64,000 bases of DNA from Rhynchospora pubera. Lineage: Eukaryota > Streptophyta > Magnoliopsida > Poales > Cyperaceae. Location of the stretch: NCBI GenBank assembly GCA_028095005.1, contig JAMFTS010000011.1, forward strand, positions 372,001 through 436,000. Reading direction: 5' to 3'. Positions 35,101-47,165 of the stretch are shown here, in pieces (position 1 is the stretch's first letter; the number at the start of each line of letters is the position of its first letter). A program made the translations under genes and the position numbers. The notes beneath the pieces are model-generated. The model saw only the letters and a list, made by a program, of their open reading frames with translations, searched no databases and was not told the DNA's origin.

Positions 35101-35752
35101 GATATCAAATCAAGAGATTAAAAAAAAAATGAACGAGTATTGTCAACTATATATGAGTGATGACAGACTAATAATTATAATACATTCATTTTTTTTTTAC
35201 TTATTGATCGACTATCAAATAGATTTCAAAGTTTACAAAATTTATATAATAGTGTATCGTTCGTTAAATTAAACAAAACCAACAATTTGTATTTGAATTT
35301 AGAATTTTAAATTTTTAAAAATATCGATGAAGAAATAAATTTGTGATATTTAGTTGCATCCACAATTTATGACATTACATGCACTTTTAAATAGGACATA
35401 TCTACACTACTACAAAGACCAAAATGTTCCTTTAAATTTCAAAGTACTTTATAATCATTCTAAATAAAAGAAAGTAATGATGGTATACCAGGCAAGTGGT
35501 AGAGTGACTGATGAAATAGCCACCCCACGCCGATGGTTCATAGCCTGCAGACCTACGCTGAGCACTCTCTAGGAGGTCAGGTTCGGAAATAGGAGACAAG
35601 GCATTGCGTACACAATGCCGAGTATTGTGTGGCACCATGCACGGTTTTGTGGGTGCAATTTTGAGCGGCGCATAGGGGAGACGTCGGTGTGCAAGCAACT
35701 GAAACGGCACCCTTTGTAGACACTGCTTTGCAATATTGAACGAGCTATCCAT
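23193..35752 (-). CDS. Terpene synthase, plastid type (TPS-b-like), seven exons, 600 aa
   Basis: Exons on the minus strand: 35752-35489, 34709-34451, 33843-33471, 26658-26437, 24935-24800, 23983-23732 and 23489-23193. All junctions have GT/AG and matching phase, giving 1803 bases. This is the classic class III plant TPS exon pattern. Residues 1-65 are basic and Ser/Pro-rich, a likely transit peptide. RRx8W is at 66-76, the RDR motif at 314-316, DDTFD (metal-binding DDxxD) at 352-356 and the NSE/DTE motif DDIVSYERE at 496-504. It should ionise and cyclise a prenyl diphosphate. RRx8W plus a transit peptide favour a monoterpene synthase using geranyl diphosphate in plastids, but the product cannot be read from sequence. 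Exon 6 must start at 23983 (ATTATTAG acceptor); the nearer TAATAG site breaks the frame. Intron 3 is 6.8 kb because of transposons. No lesion is seen in the coding exons. Confidence 0.9.
25952..26386. mobile_element. MULE-type foldback MITE with 9-bp target duplication
   Basis: 435 bp made almost entirely of two inverted arms of about 200 bp (GAGAAGAGTTCCGGTGCCCA at the left; the right end reverse-complements to GAGGAGGGTTCCAGTGCCCA). The flanks are TAAATTGAA on both sides (25943-25951, 26387-26395), the 9-bp duplication expected of Mutator-like elements. It lies in intron 4 of the terpene synthase, 50 bp from exon 4. Confidence 0.88.
26795..27097. mobile_element. Decayed relative of the MULE-type foldback
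   Basis: The central foldback (TTTGATACCCGATCAAGTG... and its inverse ending TGATGGCACTGGAAC) resembles 25952-26386. The left outer arm is missing. It lies in terpene synthase intron 3. Confidence 0.6.
27471..27630. mobile_element. Short MITE, family member 1
   Basis: Inverted ends GGCTCCGTTTGGATAGG and, reversed, AGAGCTATGTTTGGATTGG enclose about 160 bp rich in GAAGG/CTTCTTC. A second copy is at 46099-46265. No clear target duplication. Confidence 0.65.
27912..28329. mobile_element. Second decayed relative of the MULE-type foldback
   Basis: About 418 bp with inverted ends (AAGGTTTTAGTGCC left; reversed right end AAGGAGGTTCTAGTG) and the same core around TTTGATATTCGATC. Arms have diverged and no clean 9-bp duplication remains. 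It lies in terpene synthase intron 3. Confidence 0.6.
28855..33050 (+). pseudogene. Copia gag-pol remains
   Basis: In order, with many stops and frameshifts: a Gag N-terminal region (YDNWYIEIRALLS), a protease active site (LDTGVSNHM near 29815), a GAG-pre-integrase zinc motif (HLNFGGL...CERCVLG, 30179-30370), an integrase core start (FVDDFSRRTWVHF, about 30460), reverse transcriptase (QINMKSTFLNGVFEE near 31600) and RNase H (HHEMEKHIDVR near 32890). The protease-integrase-RT-RNase H order is diagnostic of Ty1/copia. No functional polyprotein can be made. Confidence 0.88.
31750..32069. mobile_element. CACTA-type MITE inside copia reverse transcriptase
   Basis: 320 bp from CACTACGCCATTTTT to TTTGTTGTAGTG, flanked by TTA on both sides (31747-31749, 32070-32072). 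The interior repeats ACCGGTACTAATA in both orientations, a different subterminal repeat from the two large CACTA elements. It is too short to encode anything and interrupts the RT frame just after the KQAPRAY segment. Confidence 0.9.
35060..35395. mobile_element. Third decayed MULE-type foldback, TPS intron 1
   Basis: Foldback core (TTTGATATCAAATCAAGAG with inverted partner near 35210) and outer arm text GGATGC/TGACATTACA resemble 25952-26386. Ends are eroded. It lies just downstream of exon 1 of the terpene synthase. Confidence 0.55.
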
Positions 35753-36500
35753 CTCTCCTTCTGTATGTTTTTTTTTTTTTTTGTGGTTTGGAGTAAGAAA
35801 GTAACTAATGAGCTCTGGTGGATGCCTTCTTAAGTATTTATTATGTCAGGTTAATTAGATGACTGCAATTAGCTTTCCCTGTTATTGTAATTAATTATAT
35901 CTGATTAATTATGTACCTATATCTTCATGCTTGTGTTCAGAATAAAAAGAGAGAAAAAAAGAATGAAGTAATAAAAACAATCTGACTAGGACGGGTGTAG
36001 AAGAGAACAAAGACTGCCCGAAAGATTGGGGCCGCAGAGATGTATGAGAGTGACGGATGACCAGCATCTTGGAGAGGTGGTGACTGGTGACCGGCCGCTT
36101 GGAAGCACTGCGACTCTGGGTGAGAACGTCTCGGAACCAGTACAGAGGCAATTTGTTGAATGGCTAGGGCCTAGGGAGTTGGCCAGTTGGGAGATCGAAT
36201 GTTGTAAACCGACAAAATTCAGGAATAAGACAGCCACATGAGACGGTTGTGTTATTTTTATTATCTCATAAAAAAAAAAACGATGCTCGGTGTTCTCGTT
36301 GTTTGGTGCCAAATCAAATAAAAAATTCGATAGTACCAAAATAAATAAAATGATAAATTATAAATAAAATAAAATAGAATAGAATTGAGTTATTCAGATC
36401 ACGTTGGCCAATGTTGTTACACGTATCATTTAATATATTAATCCCTGCAATCCCACCCGGATCCGAAACAACTGTGAGTAAACAGTTGTTGGAACACTAT
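35753..36500. other. Upstream region of the terpene synthase
   Basis: On the minus strand the start codon is preceded by a poly(A) run (35769-35785) and a TATA-like AATAAATA about 90 bp out, too weak to call a promoter with assurance. 36000-36240 is GC-richer and has open frames on both strands with no recognisable protein. No gene is called. Confidence 0.4.
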
Positions 36501-39500
36501 CGAATCCTGGCCGTTCATTCAGCATGCACCATCCTGATCGTCCGATCCAATGCATTTTATCCGTTCGATCCTTTTTTTCTCCAGAGACTTCGGTCCTCTC
36601 TCTCTCTTCTCCTCTTTCTCGCAGACCTTGGGCTTCTGTACGGAGATTCCCAAGACAAAGAGAAATAGTTGTTGCTGCTCTACCTTTTCCGATCACGGCG
36701 GCCTCCGATATTATCTCGCAACACGGGTTCCATGGATGAATAGATCGGTCCCTCCTCTTTCATTTGAGTACCGTTTTTCTTCCTTTCTTTGTCGCTCTCT
36801 TTTTATTTTTTTGTTTCTCTTGCTGTTTGTTGGTTGTTGTCTTTCGTTTCTTTTTTATTGATCAGATTAAATATCGATTAGCTTCTAATTTAGAACAATT
36901 GGTATCCTTCATCCATTTTTCGGACTGTTGTTTTTCTTCGTCTCCATGGTGATTTGAAGAGCTCAACAAATATCTTTTTTTTTGTTGTGAATCGATATGG
37001 AAGGTGAGGATGTAGAACTCTGGCATCATCGGGTCTATTGCCTGAGCTATCACTGAAGGAACAGCAGAAGGAGATTTCTCAAATCCGAGAACTCTATGGA
37101 GTCGTCGGTGATCTTGAGGTGGGGTCTTGGGGTCAGGATGTACAACATCGATTCAACGGTGATGGTTGAGTTCTTGGGGTAGAGTTTGCTTTGTTGTGCC
37201 ATCTGGGTTTGTCCAATTTTCTTTCTTCCCATCCTTCCTCTTTTTCTTCTCATTCTTTGCTTTTCTTTGATATTTTGCCCTTTAAGATTGTTGTTCTGGC
37301 CCTCTCTTTGGTTTTTGGGGGTTGATATCTCATTTATGCATTTTTCTTTTCCATGCATCTTCCAATTTGGCTTCAATTTTGCACTGATCGACTTCACTTC
37401 TCTGTCAATTTCAGGTTTCTTTTGCGAGGGCTGAACTGAGGGATTGCTTCTCCGCCGTATTTTTCTTTCGTCCAGATTTTTTCTTCAGTTCGATCTTCTT
37501 CAGGTTAGTTATACTTTTCTTTCAATTTTGAACTGTTTTTTTCTTCTCTGCTCTTTTTTTCTCCTTGCTGGTACGTTCTGTGTTTTTGCAATGCACCATA
37601 GTGCCAAATTGATTATTCGTACATGATCCATGGCTAACTGATTTTTTGAACCGCACCTCTGTTGCTCTCTCAATTCCTGTTGGTTTCCCGTGCTCTCAGT
37701 CTATTCTGCTGCTTATCTTCTCTTCCGCACTTTAGGTTAGGCCTCTCTTTTACTGAGCATTTTCTGATTTCTTTTTTTTTTTTGGTTATTTCTCTGCATT
37801 TTACTGTGTTTTCTTGCCTTTTGAATTTTCTTTCTAGAGAGGACATACATCAAAAGAGTGGAGCACAATGAAAAGACATGAAATGAAAAGAGTGGAGCAC
37901 AATATTTTGGCACCTTTATTTTGAGCGCATTTATTTCTGAGTGATTTTTGTATCGTATACCCCTACAAATGTTGACCAATTTTTCTCCCAAAATTCTTAA
38001 ATGTATACATATTTCTATTAATATATTCTTATCATCATTTAACTCCTATAATTTTTAGTCAAAACCAGTTTTTTATAGAATACATAGCAGTTGTTATTAC
38101 AATAAGTATGTTTTCCAACGACATGATGGGCTCATTCTATTTCTATTTTGGCTGCCTAACATCATTGACTAATTACTGGCAATTGTTCTAAACAAAAAAT
38201 GATTAATCGAATGACACTCAAGGTCAGAACCCAAGCGAGTAAACGATCTCCTTGATTTCCCCTTTTCTCTCAGGTATGTGTGTCGATTATCTTCAACATT
38301 TTGTATGTATACACTATTTTATTCTTATTGTTTTATGTCCATTCATTGATCTGTAACCTAATATCCACAGAAGTGCCCATCGATTTTAATTTTATTGTTT
38401 TATATGTAAACAATCTCCTTCATTGCTTAAATTCATTTTGAAGTAGTGCCAATCATGTTTAATTTATCAGTCTAACAGAGAGAAGTAAAGGACATTTTTA
38501 AGTTTTTGGAAATGTCAAGTCCAAATTGTTAATGCCAACTGATTGATTCTAACAAACTCTGATTTTTTCTTCATTTTTCTGCTTTAAAAAAGGCTATATT
38601 AAGGGTAGATGTGACAAAAAAAGTGCTTCTAATAAATTCTATATTTAACAGCTTACACTTTCTGTTTCTTAACAACATTATTTTTGCCGTTTGATTAATT
38701 ATAGGTGTATACAAGCATTTGAGAAGGATGAAGAAGTCTTCTACTTTGTAGGGCATTCAAATCAAGTTTTGACTAGCATTTACAACTAGAACAAGACATC
38801 TCAAAGGTGTTTCCCGATGAAGATGTCACATACATTGCAACAAGCAAAGAAATTCTCTTGCATGTTTTTAAAAGAAAAGCTAGTTTTTGGCCAATTAAGA
38901 GATGAGTGGATTATTTCGAAGGACTTTCCTGGAGAGGTAAATGAACTTGCAAATTATTCTCTCTGCGAAATGAATAATCATCATTTTTTTATTTTGCATC
39001 ATTTTGCCTTGAGTATTGATTACATCATTTAATAGCCCAGCATGAGCACAAATTGCTTTTTGTATGTCCCAAATAGTTTTATGTAATTATATATACTTCT
39101 ACATGCCATGTATATGATGATTGATGCATTGAGTATTTTTTAAGAATATTAAATCTAGACCTTCAGTCTATTTTATTGATGAATGATGCATTTAGATGTT
39201 AAATTGGGAATAATTGGGTTCATTTATTTATAAAGACTGTTTGCATCTTTCAACCTCATGGGTATTTGTCAGTATATATATGACCGGTATATATATATAT
39301 ACACACACACACACATATATATATATGATAGTACGAAATATGCTTTCCAATTGTGTTGCGAAGCAATTTTTTGGGTGTTGTGGAAGTATATGAATATTGT
39401 CTATTTAAACTCTCCATCCAATGAGATGCTCTGTGTAATAGTATCTATTATTCACAATGTGGTGCTTACTGGTAGAAAAATTCGTGGCCTTGAAAAATTA

Positions 39501-42500
39501 AGGTTGCAATATGTAGCAGTTGAAAATGGTACACTTGGAGCAAGAACATCTGGATGCGAAATATTTTAGTAGTTTATGGTCTTTTGTTTTGGAGAATTTA
39601 AGAAATCACAAAAATTTAAACGCAAGACTGAAAGAGGCCATTAGGTTTTTTTATGAAATAAAGATAGAGATGTAAGCACTAAAAGTATCATTAGCCTTGA
39701 TAACAAAAAAAAAATATATTCATTTCTCATTCCTATTTTGCAATTGAAGGTAACTGATAAATTGAATGGACTTGAAAAGTAATTTGTAGGGAAATGAAGA
39801 GACACATAGTTTATAAATTTTATGGATAAATTTAATGAGCTTAAAGAGTCGGAAATGAAGAGTCACATAATTTCGAATGAAAACCGAAATTTCCAACTTT
39901 AGATTATCAAATAAATCTCAAGGCCCATTTATACATGCCAAAATTTAAATTGTAGATTTCATCCTAATTTGAGAAGTTAGAAAATTAATTGGACCGGATG
40001 ATGGAACTATATAATAATAAATGGAGATTAAAAGTATAATAACTGTGGGTAAACACTGTGGAGTTACACTTTCTTTTCGTTTATTGCCACATTAGCTGGG
40101 TTAGTATAGTTGCTGGTGCTTGCTTATTTTATCTTCTTTACTTTCTTTTTTTTCTCCCTTATTCTGAATAATGTTGTTCTTGAGATCTTCAATGTAGTGC
40201 TTTGTAGGTCTTCTTCCTTTGGTTGCTGGAGTGGTTGTTATTCTTTGTACTATTTTTTCTTATGAGGTGTGTTTTCTTCTTTAATATGCATGATTTTTGT
40301 GATTGTTGTCGCTGGCCATATCTTTATTTAGCAGAAGATCTCTCATTACTATATATTGCACCAGTACATTGGCTGATTAAAAAAAAATTAAATTTTCTCA
40401 CTGTACTCAAGAATCATTTAATTTATTTCTTTAGGCAATTCATCACAAAAAGAGGTATCTGATATGGATGTTTCATCTTGCCAAATTATATTCTAGATAG
40501 TCAAAGTTCACATCTTTTTTTTATACATGTGCATGGGAATTTTTGTAATTATATACCTGGGTGTTCTTGATGATATTTCCTTTATCGTGTATATGGCTAT
40601 ATATCTGTTGATTGTCATTGTGTGCTTGCATTGTGGCTGCCGAGGTCCATTTTTACAGCGTAGATATTGCTGGTATGTGGTTTACTTTTATGCATTCTAA
40701 AGTTCTTACCAGGTCATTATACTCATACGGTAGTTACTTGAAATGTTTTTGTCTGCTGCTTTATTTTTGTTGCAATTCTGTAGTTATACTTATATGGAAG
40801 AAGAAGGACGATTCGTATTTCAGGTGCGTTCTTTTCATTTTCTTTTTAAAATTGTGTGGTTTGAAATTGAAGCTTTTATCCTAGAAGGAAATGAACAGGG
40901 AGAGTGATAATCTTTTTTTTAATACTAGAAGGAAGTCAACAACAGAGTGAGACAATAATATCAACATATCTCACTAAGGAATCTAACTAATTTCTTTGTT
41001 TTCTCTGTGTAACTAAAAAGTAAAGTAAAATTATTTCGCTAAATATTTAATTATCTGCAAATAATAAGATGCTACTTTAATTTCATAAGGCTAGGGGCAG
41101 TTGGTACCAATATTACTGATCCAAACATAGTCATGGGTATCGTTTTTAATTAATCTCATTTTTCTGTCTATTGTTTGAATATATTTTCATAGATTGTCTT
41201 TTATGCCATGGCAAACTGCATGCAAAGGAAAAAGAGCAACAAGAAGATGAAGAACTATCTAGGTTTGTTTTCTCACTGAGTTTCTCTTTCCTTTTATTGT
41301 GATTTTTCTTTTTGGCATTTTTTTTATTAACTATTGAAATATTATTGACTTATTGTTTTCATATGGTGGTTTATTCTTTGCTGCATTGATTCATTTTTTC
41401 ACAAGTTATGGACATTTCTTTTTGTGGTTCATTCAGCGAGGAAAACAAACACAATATGGAAAAGGAGAGGGGAGAAGAAGATATAGCAGAGCCGACGCTA
41501 AAGGTTCTAAATTAGTTTGTACCATGTTTATGCAATTTTGGTACAATAAATGAAAAAGAAATGAGCTGTGATGAAATCATGTATCTAATTTGAAACCACA
41601 ATTTTTTTATTTATTATTATTTTTTGCATATGTTATTTATGTTTGCCGAATTTTATCAGGATTTAGTTCGGATCCCAACAACACATCTGTAGCCTGTAGC
41701 GGCACATCTCTACCCAGATTATCAGTGTTCAGGTACGTAACAGACTCAATGCAGGTTTAGTTTGGGTTTACCTTATGCACTTGGGAAATACAAGGCTTTC
41801 GTCAATTAGCGAGTTCTCTCTGATCTGCAAAGGTGCTGCTCAGTCATGCTGCCTGCTGCAAGTGATTTGTCAGTAATTGGAATTTCTATATTTCTTCCTT
41901 TTTTATCTTATCGTCACTTTTTCTGTCTGTCCTGATAAGAAAAGTTCATTATAGTTGTACTGCTATCTATCAGAGTTTATTCTATTATAATAAAAAGGCA
42001 AAATTGGATATAATAAAAAATACTAAATAATGGAAAAAAAATCTTTCCATAATTAAATGAGTTTTGTTACAATCCGCTTAATATATCTGATTAATTGAGT
42101 GAGTTCTGTTGGCCATCTGTTATTAGAATCAGGCTCTTGCACATCTAATTAGGTAACGTTTGATTAAATTTTATTAATTGGTTGTTATTTTCTTAATTTT
42201 TAACCTTCGGCATCTCTTTTGCAGAGAAATAAAAATTAGATTTCGTCTGCAGTCGGTAAGCCTCACTACAGAATGTACATTCTTTCGCTTCATTGTACAT
42301 AAGTGTGCAAATTTTTCTTTGGGTATTATTGGTTGAGTAGTCAAATATTTTGTTAATTTAGTATGTGTTGTTTTCAGTAGGGGCCTACAAAGTAACTTGG
42401 TGCAGTTATTACGGAGCATATGTCAGCAGCTGCAAATGGTCGAACAAGGCACTGTCATTGCTTTGACAGTTCATTCTGATTCTGGTGACAAAAGGTATTC

Positions 42501-43084
42501 AATATACACCATCTTAGATAATAACTGAACATGCATGCTTTGAGAGTAGCTTCTTTCGAAAAACATAAAAATGACATTGTCCCTTAATTGCTTGATTTGC
42601 AATTTTCAAAAATCCTATCTTGCTTTCTAATGGATATGAATATATTTCAAAAATCCATCTCTGATTTTGATCACAAGGCAGTGTTGTAAGCAATGTGCTT
42701 TTCGTGGTGAATATGGAGCAAGGAAGAGTGTGGGATAGGAGACAATTAGAAGGTATGAATATGGGTCAGTTTCTATTGATGTTTCATTAAACCTCCTAGA
42801 TGAACAGTTCAAACATAGATGTGATAATTATGCGTGCACCACCGCTCATTTGTTGGTTGTCATTGAATTTACATTGGGTAAAGAGGTAGTTTGGTAATAA
42901 CTGAAACATGCAGGAATGAGGTAGTTATATTGGATATGTTTATGTTCCCTTTATTTTTTGTATTTTATTTTTAAACATTTTTTTGTCATGTTGTTTCTTT
43001 TTTTCAGACACATTTATCTTATATAACAAATTTTACTTCTATTGTAAGTGACAGGTTCACAATAGTTATATGTGGTAAAAATAG
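36501..43084. other. 6.6 kb without a recognisable gene, possible Helitron body
   Basis: The sequence looks transcript-like in places: pyrimidine tracts followed by CAG or TAG, a GC-richer leader at 36560-36760, and short open stretches such as 38703-38935. No continuous protein or known domain was found on either strand. A (TA)n(CA)n microsatellite lies at 39288-39328. A Helitron-type 3' end closes the region at 43085-43112, so it may be a Helitron carrying captured gene pieces. I could not identify a 5' end. Confidence 0.35.
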
Positions 43085-43112
43085 GTCGCGCAACGCGCGA
43101 CGCCCCCACTAG
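43085..43112 (+). mobile_element. Helitron-type 3' terminus
   Basis: A GC hairpin GTCGCGC-AAC-GCGCGAC (43085-43101) is followed seven bases later by CTAG (43109-43112) and then T, matching the Helitron rule of a stem-loop shortly before a terminal CTRR at an A/T target. Confidence 0.6.
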
Positions 43113-43141
43113 TATATTTTATTCAACGCTCGACATTAAAA

Positions 43142-43799
43142 CAATGTTTTGAATACCCTACCGGGCACTAAACCGACGAAGTAAAGGATATGGAATTTTA
43201 TCGATTTACCGGATATATCAGTTTTAAAAACCGAATGACATCATAAGTAATTTGTTAATAGAATAATAAAATTTTATAGTTTTATGAATAGTAGTTACAG
43301 TTAAGTTTTTATTTTTTTTTATAAGTACTATGCATGTTTCGTTTTTTAAAATACATGTGTGCAGTGTGCTGCAGTTTATTAAAAGAACAAAAGATCCAGT
43401 TACGAAACAACTCTGTTTCCACCTCAGCATCTAACCTCATATTTCTAATATTTATTATTTTCCCTTTCAAAAAAGAAAAATCTGCTGTGTAAACTTAGGT
43501 GCTATGCCTATGGGCCTATGCCTAGCATCCGCAATTTGAAAAGAAAAAAAGGCAAAAAACTCACCTCGGAAGAGGAAGTGTTAAAAAACTGGAGAGAGTG
43601 CATTGGGTTGCGTATATCAGTCTCATCGAAATAATGAAAAAGGAAAACCCGGCACAGTCATTTTCAGATTTTTCCGATATTGACCGGTATTTTCCGGTAT
43701 ATAGAGAGGGCGGTATTATAGCTTTTTCATGCCGGATCAGAGTCCGGTATCCGGTATTTTCTGATTTTTCCGGTACCCGGTCCGGTATTGAAAACATTG
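43142..43799. mobile_element. hAT-type non-autonomous element 1
   Basis: 658 bp with inverted ends CAATGTTTTGAATACC / reversed CAATGTTTTCAATACC (one mismatch) and a perfect 8-bp target duplication CATTAAAA (43134-43141, 43800-43807), the hAT signature. The right interior is dense in CCGGTAT. A truncated relative is at about 51870-52027. No transposase is present. Confidence 0.88.
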
Positions 43800-43844
43800 C
43801 ATTAAAATAATATCTGAATTATTATCACTCTTTATTGGCTCGAC

Positions 43845-44400
43845 CCAAAAGTTTAAATAGCGGATAGCGGACTCGTAGCGGACATGCTAATATCATAGCG
43901 GATAGCGGGTATTTAGCGACCGCTATCGGACCATAGCGGATTTGCACACACAAGTGTATTTTGAAGGTCTAGTTTAGTCTAAAATAAAAAAATTAAAATA
44001 ATTTCAAGCAACTAATAAACGCTAATTAAAATTATATTTATTTTCTATGCATATTTGACCATTAAATTTTAAGAATTTGAAAATGTTCAAAACATAAAAA
44101 TTGTGGTCAGTTTTGTAAACTTTCCATAGAACTTTAAATCATATCAATCGGAGTTCGTATGCGAAAGTTATGACAAAAATACTACTGCTATATCAGCAAA
44201 TTATAAACTGCACTGCTATTTCCGCATTATACCGCTATATCACCCGCTATTTTTCGCTATTTCACCGCTATACCCCGCTATTTTTCGCTATAGGTCGCGC
44301 TATCGGACAGGCCGCTAAATCTGTAGCATTGTAGCGGTGTATCAAATAACACCGCTATAGCGCCGCTATTGCGGCCGCTACGGCCGCTATTTAAACTTAT
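43845..44400. mobile_element. hAT-type non-autonomous element 2
   Basis: About 556 bp. The ends carry AAGTTTAAATAGCGG in inverted orientation and the flanks show the 8-bp repeat GGCTCGAC (43837-43844, 44401-44408). The interior is packed with CCGCTAT/ATAGCGG words. The exact boundary may shift by one or two bases because CC/GG can belong to either the end or the duplication. Confidence 0.78.
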
Positions 44401-44739
44401 GGCTCGACAAGAGAAGTGATTGATGATAACTTCCACAATGCCGAGCATAATATATGTATTGGAATAATGAAAATGATAAGAACCATTACAAGAGTTTATC
44501 AACTCCATCATCACGCATTTTTCATTTTTTGTTTTTTAAATACTTTGTCGAGTGCTTCGCTCATTCCTTTTCATTTCGGTAACTCTATCTTGTCACTGAT
44601 TTTCTGTCATTCATAATGTACCCACCCTTCCCCTCCCGACAAGTATGTTTACTTCCCTTATCCACTTCATGCCTATATGCTGACCTCGTACTCACGCCCT
44701 CCTTCCCTCACAAATTATTTTCTATGACAATTAATTAAG

Positions 44740-44965
44740 AGATATATGATTACAATTAGTATTATATTCAGGATAATTAATTTTTTTCTGAATAATTAAT
44801 ATTTTTTATAGAAAATTAACAGTTTTTTCTTGACTATTAACTTTTTTTCAAAACAATTAGTATTATTTTTCAGGACAATTAACTTTTTTAGGAGAATTAA
44901 TATTTTTTCAAGACAATTAACTTTTTTTTAGAATATTTAGGATTATTTTCAATATAATTAATTAT
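44740..44965. repeat. Degenerate AT-rich minisatellite
   Basis: About nine irregular units of roughly 24 bp built on ACAATTAACTTTTTTTCAG. It is low complexity and no gene is present between 44409 and 45139. Confidence 0.6.
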
Positions 44966-45139
44966 AAATAAAATGGTTATTGTTTTCAATCAGATCTCCT
45001 TCTCTTTTTCTATTTAATGGTTATTTTTTTTAATTTTTTGTTGGAGAGATATAAAAATGAAATTAATGGAATTCGTAAGAAATTAGTGGTGTCGGCGTCT
45101 ATGAAAAGATTGTGCTTGAGCTACAGTGTAGGAAAAGGA

Positions 45140-45610
45140 AAAAGAAAATGTCATTTTATTTTGAAGCAAAAACAGAGGTCTGAGCCCCCGTCTTTCATTA
45201 AATAAATAAAAAGTTCAAGTACAGATCTTAGCAAGTTGCTAAAAAAAAATCAAAATTAAAAAAGGAAAAAAAATTTCCAAAGATGTACAGTTATAGAAAA
45301 GAAAATCTTATTAAACTTCAAGAGAGATCTCGTGGTTCAGTATCTTGTGATATTAAGTCTTCAGGGTGTAGATGAACTCCTCTTAATATAAGAGAGCATC
45401 TCTCTCTCCAAATTACAAACGCTAGAATTGCCATGAAGCATTTCTGTGCATTGCAAGTTGGGGAACCAGTGATGAAATTAACCAACCCAAGAAGCCGCGC
45501 ACTGGTTAACACCTTGGGTGGTAAGCATGCCTTGTTCAATGACTGCTGGAAGAAGAACAGTCACCAAATAAATGATTTGTTGTTTCTTCATTTGATTTAC
45601 ATAGAATGCA
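45140..45610 (-). pseudogene. Possible LINE-type 3' remnant
   Basis: On the minus strand a short frame (45539-45318) reads AILAFVIWRERCSLILRG, similar in feel to the C-terminal W-x-x-W-x-x-RN segment that follows the reverse transcriptase in plant LINEs. The other end is A/T-rich. The match is short and by eye only, so it could be chance. Confidence 0.3.
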
Positions 45611-46098
45611 GCGGTTAGGAAGTTGCCATTCCCTTCTCTTTAAATTGTCTATTAATTGTGGCCAATTTATTGATGGCCAGTTGCCAAACGAAAATTATCA
45701 TTCTAGGTTGAATTTTCAAAGACCAGATGACATGTAATGCGGAATCTTCTTTAGGAAATTGTTTTTGCAATTTGTACATAGACTGACTGTGAATAAACCA
45801 TTTGCGTTCATGTTCCAGTTATGGCCAAGCTATTGTCTATATCTATCTATCTATTGTCTGGTAAGTCAGTTGGATACTGGCTGAGGACGATGTTTGTAGC
45901 AGGTCCCTAAACTGCACATTATAATTACGCCAAGCTATTATAAAATCGTGCAGTCTGATGTCAACATCAATGCTATTAGAAGTTTAGAACCTCAAAATTC
46001 AAAATATAATTGCGGCTAATGAAATTATCCTTCAGTCGTAACTTATTTTAGTCTACCTATTTGTTCAGTTGTTATGGAAGACCCTGTCTCGTTTTTTT

Positions 46099-46265
46099 GG
46101 CTCCGTTTGGATAGGTGTGAGAAGAAGGGAAGAAGGAAAGAAGGGAAAAAATAGGAAGAAGTATTGAGAAGTGTGTAACTTTGTGAAGAGTTTAGATTGT
46201 TTTTAATTTATTTATTCCCTTCTTCCTTCTTCCTACCTTCTTCTCAACGCATCCAAACGGTGTCT
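46099..46265. mobile_element. Short MITE, family member 2
   Basis: GGCTCCGTTTGGATAGG at the left and ...GCATCCAAACGGTGTCT at the right enclose GAAGG/CTTCCTTC-rich sequence. It is clearly related to 27471-27630, including the internal AACTTTGTGAAGAGTTT. The 45611-46098 interval before it holds nothing recognisable except a TATC microsatellite near 45840. Confidence 0.65.
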
Positions 46266-46350
46266 GTAGGAAAAAAAGGGAAGAAAAATTCAATTTTTGC
46301 CTCTTGCCTATTGTACAGAAGTACAGTGCGACAACATGGCTTGTTTCAAC

Positions 46351-47060
46351 TAGTGTTTACCAAACGGGGCGGGGCGGGGCGGGCCGGTCCAACCTGCGGC
46401 GGTCCACGGGATAGGGCGGGGCGGGTTAGGACGGTCCACAGGTTAAGACGGGGCGGGTTAGGACGGTCCATCTTAGAAATCTTGGCCCTAACCCTTCTTA
46501 AACCCGCCCCATGTAACCCGCACGAGTTATGACGGTCCGGTCCAATCCGGTCCGCAGGTTTTTATATATTTTATTACTATTTTTTATTTTTCGTTAGTAT
46601 TAAAGTACATATATAATTACTATAACGTTTTTTTTTCTATTTTTTTGTGTGTTATTTTTTCAATATTTTTTTCTGTTTTTTTTTCGTTAATTACTTTTAT
46701 TTTTTACTTTTACGTTTTTCCTTTATTTTTTTTACTTATCTTTTCTGTTTTTATTTTTTTGTTTTCTTATATTTGATTTGTAATTTTTTTATTAGATGAA
46801 AAAATTTGAATATAATTATATAAAGTTATCCTCTTTTTTTCCGGGATTAGCACGGGTTTTTAACGGGTTGACGGGACGGGACGGTTTGGTCTACGGGTTA
46901 AGATGGGGCGGGTTAACACGGGTATTTTTAGAAAGAGCGACCCAAATCACCCGCCCCGTTCTAATCTTTCGGTCCATCGCGGTCCATGGACGGTCCGGGG
47001 CGGTCCGATCCATGAGGCGGGTTTGGGGTGGGGCGGGTTTCGGGTTTTTGGTAAACACTA
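46351..47060. mobile_element. GC-rich hAT-type element
   Basis: 710 bp with perfect inverted ends TAGTGTTTACCAAA and flanks GTTTCAAC (46343-46350) and GTTTCACC (47061-47068), a 7/8 target duplication. Both ends are unusually GC-rich, made of GGGGCGGG and ACGGTCC words, while the middle is T-rich. It interrupts a sequence related to the P450 upstream region. Open frames here are repeat artefacts. Confidence 0.8.
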
Positions 47061-47165
47061 GTTTCACCTACATTGGCCTAGTGAGATCTCCTAAATTATT
47101 GCAAGGGGCGATTCGAGATTCACTGTAATGAGCCATTCTCTGTGACAGATGTTGTTTGGCGCAAA
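47061..47165 (+). repeat. P450 upstream-sequence relic 1
   Basis: Shares TTTCACCTACATTGGCC, ATTATTGCAAGGG and GAGCCATTCT with 52028-52108 and with 52898-52990 immediately upstream of the P450 start. It is read in the same orientation. No P450 coding sequence follows it. Confidence 0.7.

Noticed and set aside
36550..37434. Several 60-115 codon frames around 36-37.5 kb
   Set aside because: They are hydrophobic, Phe/Leu-rich translations of pyrimidine tracts on both strands with no recognisable protein.
46197..47128. 110-codon frames across the GC-rich hAT element
   Set aside because: They translate GGGGCGGG-type repeats and end at the element boundary.
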